From positions 1 to 22,540 of the forward strand of contig JAEXHR010000353.1 of NCBI GenBank assembly GCA_023449855.1: a stretch of 22,540 nucleotides of DNA, read 5' to 3'. The DNA comes from Pseudomonadota bacterium (GTDB taxonomy: Bacteria; Pseudomonadota; Alphaproteobacteria; Rhizobiales; Xanthobacteraceae). This document shows positions 19,201 through 22,540 of this stretch, piece by piece. Both the position numbers and the translations under genes were made by a program. Position 1 is the first letter of the stretch, and every line of letters begins with the position of its first letter. The notes below the pieces were generated by a model. The model searched no databases. It saw nothing but the letters and a program-made list of their open reading frames with translations, and was not told where the DNA came from.

Positions 19201-22200
19201 GCTTCTTCCGACTACCGGCTGGCGGCGGGAGCCGCCACGACGAGCGCTGATCCCCTGCGGATCGCTGCGGCCAGGACCGGAAACCTGATCGTCGATATCG
19301 CACAGCCCACAGCCATGACGGTTCCGGCCGCAAGTGTTGGCGGCAGTTTCACCGTTGAACTCTACGACGCGAACTATTCTGCCACCGGCTCCTTCACGGC
19401 CGGCCAAGCCGGATTCGAGGATTTTCTCAGGAGCAAGTTTCCCGGCATCTCCGATGATGCCGCCATCTCGTTGCCTTACGCGAGCTTTGTCCCTGCCAGC
19501 CTCCAGAATTTTATCGATGCGACGCTCGCTGCCGACCCCAACGCGCATGCCCTGATCTGGAGCAACGCGAACTGGAATGAAGTGACGATGTCGGTTTCGC
19601 TGTTCGCGCGTTACCTGCAGCAGAATCCCTCCGGATTCGGCGGTGGCGGCAGCGCAGGCAACGTCACTATCAATCTGCTGCCGCAGACCGTGGTGCGCAC
19701 CGGTACCGGTAGCATCCGCCTGGCGGCGGCCGGCAATGTGGACCTGACCGGCGGCAGCGCGATCACTTACATCAACGCATTGGGCAATATCGTCTCGGCG
19801 CCGTCCCTGCCGCGCTCCAGCAACGACAGGAACGCATCTGGTCAATTGGGTGGAGCGGCGGTTTACACCGTCGGTCATCCGACGTCACCCGCTTCCGAAG
19901 TGTTGCCCGACCCTGTTACAGGGAAGCCGGTGACTATAGGGGTACGGACGCCGAGCGGGTCGATCTTCAGTGCGCCGCCGGATTACCGATATGGTGTCGG
20001 TTCGGGTGCTGGAACGGGGATCGTCGGTGTTGTGCTCGCGGATGCGTTGCAACTCACCGGAGGAGGTAATGTTCAGATTTCCGCGCAAGGCAGCGTGCTT
20101 GGCCGCCGCGATCTATCTCTGGCCTTCGCCGTGGCCGCCAACGGAGAGAATGCCATACGGCCGTGGATCGGATCGACAAACACTGATTTGATTTCTGCCT
20201 CCAATGATCAGCCGTGGCGTATCAACTCCGCGACCCAGGACACCCTTGGTGCGACGATCAATCCGCAATTGTTCCGTGCGGGCGTCGGTGCGCTCGGTGG
20301 CGGCAGCATTCTGATCGAAGCCGGCGGTTCGGTCTCCGATATCCAGGCAGTGGCGGACACGTCGTTGGTCACTGCGGTGGCGACACCGTTGGGGGAAGCG
20401 GCCACCCGTGTTCTGGTGACCTCGGGGGGCGGCAACGTCGCGTTCCGCGCCGGCGGCGACATTCTCGCCGCGCGCATCGATGCCGCCAGCGGGACGGCGC
20501 GACTGTCCGCGGGCGGGCGCATCGGCAGTTTACCGGTGATCGTGGAGTACCGCTCCGTCACATATCGCGATCCCGCCAACAATCCGAGGACCGTCACAGT
20601 GCCCACGGTGCAGGACAGCGAAACGCTGATCCGAGTCGACGACGCTGTCGTCGATCTCGCCGCGCGCGGTGACATCACCGTCCAGGGCATCAAGCAGCTC
20701 GACGGGTTCTATTCCGATGCCAGCGCGATCAACCTGGTTGCCAACGGATCGATCACCATCACCAACAGCGCCAGCAGCGTCAGCGCGATCTATCCGGGAA
20801 CGTTGACCGTTGCCTCGCTGATCGGCAATGCCAACCTGCGGACCTATGCCGTCCCGCCCGGCTACGCGCCGCCGGGGAACACCCCCAATTGGGGGCTGGC
20901 ACCTGCGGCGTATAACTATGGCGCACCTTACGGCATTCTGATGGTGCCGACCGCCAATGGGCAGCTCAGCCTTCTCGCCGGCGGCAACATTGCGCCGACC
21001 AGCATCGCGATGCTCGACAACGACCCCAATGAATTGCCGGGTCTCTTCACTCTCGGTGGCGCCAACCTTGCCGCCAGCTCGACTGTCATCGGCGTGAATG
21101 CGAACTATGGATATTCCTTTCCCGCCGTGTTCTCCAACACGCCGGAAGGGCAACTCGAGAAGCTGCATACGGCTGCCGGAACTCACGTCGCGGATCCGAA
21201 CCCGGTCTATCTCTATGCCGGTAGCGATATCGGCACCGCCGACAGCGGCGTCAGGCTGTTCCTGCCGAAGCAGGCGCGTATCCATGCGCAGCGCGACATC
21301 GTCAACATGATGTTCTTCGGCCAGAACCTTGCGGCGAAGGATCTCACCCGCATCGTCGCCGGTCGCGATCTCATCGCCACATCGAAACTGGCGGCCGCGG
21401 AGGGCGGCACGCTGGCCAAGCCCGTGCTGCTCGGCAACAGTTTCATTCTTGGTGGACCGGGCGATCTGATGGTCGAGGCCGGCCGCGACATGGGACCCTT
21501 CCTCAATTCGGCCGTTGTTAGAACCTGGATCCCCGATCGAAACGGCAACAAGATTGATACCGGGCCTCTGACATTCGGCGAGGGTATCGTCACCATCGGC
21601 AACGACTGGAATCCCTATCTGCCGGAACAGGGGGCGAATATCACGGTGCTGTTTGGCGTGGGCAAAGGTGCGGACTACGGTGCACTGCGCGACGCCTATC
21701 TCGCGCCGGGTTCCATGCGCCATGCCCAGGGCAACTATGGCGATAAGCTGGTCGCCTGGATGCAGAACAATGCGAGCGACGTCCTGCAAGCAAGGTTCGG
21801 CACGACCAAGGTGAGCGACCAGCAAGCCTATGAGGCTTTCGTGTCCTTGCCGTCATTGCGGCAGCGGCTGTTCCTGATCAACGACGTCTATTTCACTGAG
21901 CTGCGTGCAGCGGCGGTCAAGGACGGACCGTCCTATTTGAAGTATTCGCGCGGCTATAGCGCCGTAAACACGCTGTTCCCGGCCGGGCTCGGCTATCCAG
22001 CGAACGGGCTGGAAGGTGGCACCAACAACGGCGCTACTGTTGATACTGGCGATCTCGACTTGCGGCTCGCGGCAATCGAGACGGTGAGAGGCGGCAATAT
22101 CAATATCCTCGGCCCTGGTGGCCGCGTGCTTGCCGGCTCCGTTGTCAGCACCGCACAGCAGGCCGCGCGGCGCAATTATGCCGGTTACACTTTATATCAG

Positions 22201-22540
22201 CATGAGCGAGCTCAGATCGGTGGGCTCATCCTGCCGATCGATGCTATCCCGACGGGATATGAGGGCGTAATCACGTTGCGTGGAGGCACTATCAACACCT
22301 TCACCGACGGCGATTTCCTGCTCAACCAGAGCCGGCTGTTTACGGTGAAGGGTGGCGACATCACCATGTGGTCGTCCAATGCCGACCTCAATGCGGGGCA
22401 GGGCGCCAAGACCACGCCGAACTATCCTCCGGCCGTCGTCCGGATCGGCAAGAACCTGTATGCCGAGCCCGATCAGGCCGGCGCGACTACCGGTGCCGGC
22501 ATCGCCGCACTGGCGCCCGATGCCGGCACCGATGCGCCGG
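10114..22540 (+). CDS. Giant filamentous-haemagglutinin / DUF3739 family exoprotein B (3'-truncated by window)
   Basis: 4,142 codons are visible with no in-frame stop, and the gene runs off the right edge. ATG 10114 is preferred over ATG 10090 because AAGGA sits 8 bp upstream and the signal peptide then fits. In order: signal peptide 1-41; Ala/Gln-rich helical segment about 54-101; TPS haemagglutination-activity domain about 122-336 (VLTWSTFNVG, ALNRVIDP, ILGTIKSDGTVLVINPNGII with NPNG at 208-211, then SLIAST); thousands of residues of beta-helix repeats; family motif YTLLPAQYAMLPGGM at 15691-15735; VSGARAVELEGV near 18240; VVRTGTGSIRLAAAGNV near 19690; helical block ending VYFTEL (21886-21903); and the beginning of the DUF3739 signature from about 22351. 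The mature visible part has no cysteine; the only one is in the signal peptide. By comparison with exoprotein A about 150-160 residues are missing. It is probably a secreted or surface adhesin; export partner not seen. Confidence 0.95.
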   Translation, partial: MSAYGPALSAIDTTRRNIRHVALLTGVSVVSLCLATLDASARSLGGGSGASPSQVAIGASQSAAAAAAQAAQRAQSALNGAGNAIRSLQQMQDAARNAAAAGGGASGVANGLRTGGLDRATGAGAFWVGAGAPTETVQGDRTKVDIAQTQKNAVLTWSTFNVGEKTDLNFDQRGQRDWIALNRVIDPSLAPSRILGTIKSDGTVLVINPNGIIFGAGAQINVGSLIASTLDVGPQAARQGSNGTATPTDIAWRNDNFLLNGLLTYAAGQTAPQQSFSAVVAAGENRGAISVAAGASITTRDGGLALLAAPNVSNAGSISAPTGQVILAATGTSIYLTPSTGAAGDNAPPPNGSLAAAPDPNIRGLVPAVTVGSSASRYYVWNQATGLIQADRGNITLLSSTWSPDVPIGGAVYNDGILSSTTSVSRNGSITIDGADIRFGSRSLLAILPDKGGETIPQSPTSVGAFKPSAIKIGEKANLIEMQSGAVLLAPSANVQFGATKPNGDASSPLNQSILINAGAEINVAGLTNVDVPIGQVQIVIDPAKKNELRDSPLYRDGFLNGATIYLDPRRSGVRSDGVAWIGSPLIDATAYYQLVGLNADRLMTKGGTVTFGPVVNAASNVPQPYNMPRIYLMRGSVIDTSGGWASYAAGSIRTTRLIDQSGRIVDIGDADPNAVYVGIYNGGFTRQHRVQGQIDPRLTEVWSSIFDRGNGQSFIPAHDEGRDAGVLMANAAALILESTIKSQVYPGERQRIESKTGSGKSTFAGDLRPVQASNNQLPAGGALIVGGMSDVTISHVAPVAIDNLDAGWTRGTIAPDSGNYVAPTPAPGRTNGPGPVFPASRTATMVLTDDYLSKSGFGQVSLVGNILVRPDANLTLNPGGVVELSGRVEVNGNITAPGGKINLVGTDIIINGGLSVAGRWVNDFTAPADYLQGSAWLNGGSISMTALSSFKYLDANGNIPTGGRPAVSVVDTSGSILINPGASLNLSGGGRIDRKGGIDFGAKGGNLTLTSDAFYYPTKLSGLRITSTDDRDEPFMPINPERINARIVIDPASLQAHGFGGGGTFTLTTPEFSFGTGEAKTGTVLPIDFFSTAGFANYNITSYKTDLSRSTFTNGVGGYNALLAVQTVTVGAGQNLALVQSTLSNLLTADQLKALKGLDSGGDINKIVSASVPVDAFDQRPVNLRLGGAIELHVAAGGRVTGAAGSSLTVGGLLNEGSIRIPGGTITQELILPRLYASGVPGQNEPVGIRSLADVFSVNADGTIDPNAASRYTTASGQPISNQDLAGNFSISRGPIKGRAIYKLGLLDQGDGIVLASGSVTDLSGAVMLNPRAVDGRTPITTGTIVGGGTLAALPSQALGTALSSPFRTKGAIVARPGAVIDLSGASGAFDVRSIENGPWSRGGHVASPVWSDGGALLAGAGATLTGAIIRADSGSAQGQGGTLQILNPVFMQHDPATPLANAVSADMLARSGFDTFIATGNIASRGDVAIAMDRAFFLQPKPYDGIANATAAILSPVISAGGALTIAAPYIGLQNSIDVADPVTSGTPGTGTVTFRGRQIDITGMALFDRSVSRATFEASGDIRLIGAVPYTVSVLGGTASTPTLRGGIAVNGDLTMIADQIYPTTGTSFAITSAAANGTVTFGRSSGVTPATPYSAGGNLLVQAANIVQGGVLRVPFGSLTLGSNAATSRAPATRTVVLADGSVTSVSAGGLSIPYGTTIDTMEWYFAPTGNDPLTAPPSKLLNLSAGTITMAAGATVDITGGGDVYAYEFVPGTGGSRDVLSQFNSDQYSANRINGVGYQYPDGRQVYAIVPGLSAAPAAAYDPIYSANYASLSAAGGVGRRVYLAGGSGLVAGWYTLLPAQYAMLPGGMRVVEQTGAKNVTSGFSIAQADGSLLTSGYYGDVLAGTSQSQIRLFSVQSQAVIRSYSNIALTSGNDYAKKEATKKGIVVPQVGLDSGRLVLNPLIAMTIDATVLTAAAPGGRGSQVDISGSKIEILSTLAGAPVNGAIQLTAAGLNRLNAESLLIGGIRSDNADGTTSLALTSNSILVANDAAHPLMAPEIVLAVDDGISGNVASTLTLNDGATIIATGAMNDRRSGAYIIDGQLSSSTNSTNQTVYTNPAQSAIGALVRVANGPQRVVQRLRTPVSSSNPGSPAGLAATIALGNAILQGDAIGLDTSHNAGVAGDAVLRGKDIAFGAGALAFTSGSAAAGVVVITPQLQAILSQGNRLTLRSQTSIGFDNGDYSFGDTTFDAATLLSREGGTVTINASRLQLGNAGAAGTATAGSGALAITADEFAIGSGAIAASGFGSVSLTAVNGMFSAGTNGVLDVGTANLVIVTPYIGDRTQPGTVSTSSTGMTLRSAGTVNITNAGTAALDPAKLAGIPGSSLTIEGNGVSIAGTHLRATAGALAVKSAGNLALSNGAVLEAPGYDKTFGDAADPQTASAPGGTLSLAALGTGGIALGDATLSVGGGVGNGGTLKLSAANGAIDWGTAVLSGKGGANGQGGRFAVDTSGAVDLVGMNARAIANGFTGGLDIRTRSGDIVLDAGQVLKSGSVNLTADGGFVAIGGTIDTSGISGGDIALYGKSGVKLLSGAKLDSHASGYASNDTRKATAGDITLGTDFVASTINTDGSVSGTSGAITVAAGAMIDASASRPGNRLVRIMRGGVVNYAYVEGDQGGIVRFRAPVVNGNTMNVNVASSASVSGARAVELEGVKRWDLATVVASGLYTGVTRNLATDTITLDLRTGLDTANPDGTRATVAGLNFLGDKGAGTVIEFVQGFDVSAAYGNLGGLASQVNFAARPGVELKHDGNITLASNWNLGAGTVDVSSARAAGLMDVDATTGQAYVKVGSEAALLADYTTMLYRVGGRATNAAPLVSLRAGGNLQLKGSLTDGFFQFRDQYDATYQSYLNAKSSSFVLQLVTNGILQGGDGSGLIDWTSFVSEFDPYGTYWYQHINSIDYSLKFIDELTASSGGSSGRLAVAIPFNASGNSPAALGTGVGGAGDPLASAVVFPLLPGGRIVASSDYRLAAGAATTSADPLRIAAARTGNLIVDIAQPTAMTVPAASVGGSFTVELYDANYSATGSFTAGQAGFEDFLRSKFPGISDDAAISLPYASFVPASLQNFIDATLAADPNAHALIWSNANWNEVTMSVSLFARYLQQNPSGFGGGGSAGNVTINLLPQTVVRTGTGSIRLAAAGNVDLTGGSAITYINALGNIVSAPSLPRSSNDRNASGQLGGAAVYTVGHPTSPASEVLPDPVTGKPVTIGVRTPSGSIFSAPPDYRYGVGSGAGTGIVGVVLADALQLTGGGNVQISAQGSVLGRRDLSLAFAVAANGENAIRPWIGSTNTDLISASNDQPWRINSATQDTLGATINPQLFRAGVGALGGGSILIEAGGSVSDIQAVADTSLVTAVATPLGEAATRVLVTSGGGNVAFRAGGDILAARIDAASGTARLSAGGRIGSLPVIVEYRSVTYRDPANNPRTVTVPTVQDSETLIRVDDAVVDLAARGDITVQGIKQLDGFYSDASAINLVANGSITITNSASSVSAIYPGTLTVASLIGNANLRTYAVPPGYAPPGNTPNWGLAPAAYNYGAPYGILMVPTANGQLSLLAGGNIAPTSIAMLDNDPNELPGLFTLGGANLAASSTVIGVNANYGYSFPAVFSNTPEGQLEKLHTAAGTHVADPNPVYLYAGSDIGTADSGVRLFLPKQARIHAQRDIVNMMFFGQNLAAKDLTRIVAGRDLIATSKLAAAEGGTLAKPVLLGNSFILGGPGDLMVEAGRDMGPFLNSAVVRTWIPDRNGNKIDTGPLTFGEGIVTIGNDWNPYLPEQGANITVLFGVGKGADYGALRDAYLAPGSMRHAQGNYGDKLVAWMQNNASDVLQARFGTTKVSDQQAYEAFVSLPSLRQRLFLINDVYFTELRAAAVKDGPSYLKYSRGYSAVNTLFPAGLGYPANGLEGGTNNGATVDTGDLDLRLAAIETVRGGNINILGPGGRVLAGSVVSTAQQAARRNYAGYTLYQHERAQIGGLILPIDAIPTGYEGVITLRGGTINTFTDGDFLLNQSRLFTVKGGDITMWSSNADLNAGQGAKTTPNYPPAVVRIGKNLYAEPDQAGATTGAGIAALAPDAGTDAP
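10273..10416 (+). other. Ala/Gln-rich helical segment before the TPS domain
   Basis: Residues about 54-101 are almost entirely Ala, Gln, Asn, Arg, Ser and Leu, with strong helix propensity (AAAAAAQAAQRAQSALNG, then IRSLQQMQDAARNAAAA). A Gly/Ser-rich linker follows, leading to GAGAFWVGAG, the entry of the TPS domain. Classical TPS exoproteins such as FhaB start the beta-helix directly after the signal peptide. I recall similar helical leaders in other DUF3739 proteins, but no alignment was made. Confidence 0.65.
10477..11121 (+). other. TPS / haemagglutination activity domain of exoprotein B
   Basis: Conserved TPS elements appear in order: TWSTFNVGEKTDLNF, ALNRVIDP, ILGTI, the diagnostic NPNG (10735-10746) followed by IIFGAGAQINVGSLIAST, then GQVILAATGTSIYL. 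In the two-partner secretion pathway this domain is recognised by the TpsB outer-membrane transporter. The end point is approximate. Confidence 0.85.
22351..22540 (+). other. Beginning of the DUF3739-type signature in exoprotein B, cut by window end
   Basis: GGDITMWSSNADLNAGQGAK followed by TTGAGIAALAP matches the beginning of the same block in exoprotein A (GGSILGWSAEGDINAGRGSK, then SSGAGIATLNP). The remaining PPGDIDLIAP-like part and the C-terminal tail should lie just right of the window. Confidence 0.65.

Overview
The window is GC-rich, all-plus-strand DNA that reads like an alphaproteobacterium. A relative of Bradyrhizobium/Rhodopseudomonas (Hyphomicrobiales) is my best guess, from codon use and the protein families, not from any species-specific marker. 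It is filled by two giant secreted proteins of the filamentous-haemagglutinin / DUF3739 family with a small cell-surface-signalling cassette between them. There are no tRNAs, rRNAs, CRISPR arrays, transposases or integrases that I can see.

Layout: (1) 1-7272, the C-terminal 2,423 codons of giant exoprotein A, whose start lies left of the window. (2) 7273-7569, an apparently non-coding gap. (3) 7570-8331, a periplasmic protein with an STN domain followed by a TonB C-terminal-like domain. (4) 8328-8843, a FecI-type ECF sigma factor overlapping it by ATGA. (5) 8961-9965, a FecR-type anti-sigma factor/regulator with a twin-arginine transmembrane segment. (6) 10114-22540, giant exoprotein B, open to the right edge (4,142 codons visible), with a signal peptide, an Ala/Gln-rich helical segment and a canonical TPS (haemagglutination activity) domain carrying the NPNG motif.

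How the parts may work together: the STN protein, sigma factor and FecR protein have the composition of a TonB-receptor-type signalling relay in which the receptor's beta-barrel is missing. The STN domain is joined to a TonB-like domain instead. The nearest described logic I know is the Pseudomonas aeruginosa VreA-VreI-VreR (PUMA3) system, which controls a two-partner-secretion exoprotein. Here the relay sits physically between two paralogous exoproteins, which suggests that it controls one or both. That link is inferred from gene order.

The two exoproteins are divergent paralogues. The visible part of A lines up co-linearly with the C-terminal half of B, beginning near 15950. No TpsB/FhaC-like or other outer-membrane transporter gene is in the window, so the export route is open. 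Long reading frames on the minus strand are in exact codon phase with the exoproteins and are best explained by avoidance of TTA, CTA and TCA codons.
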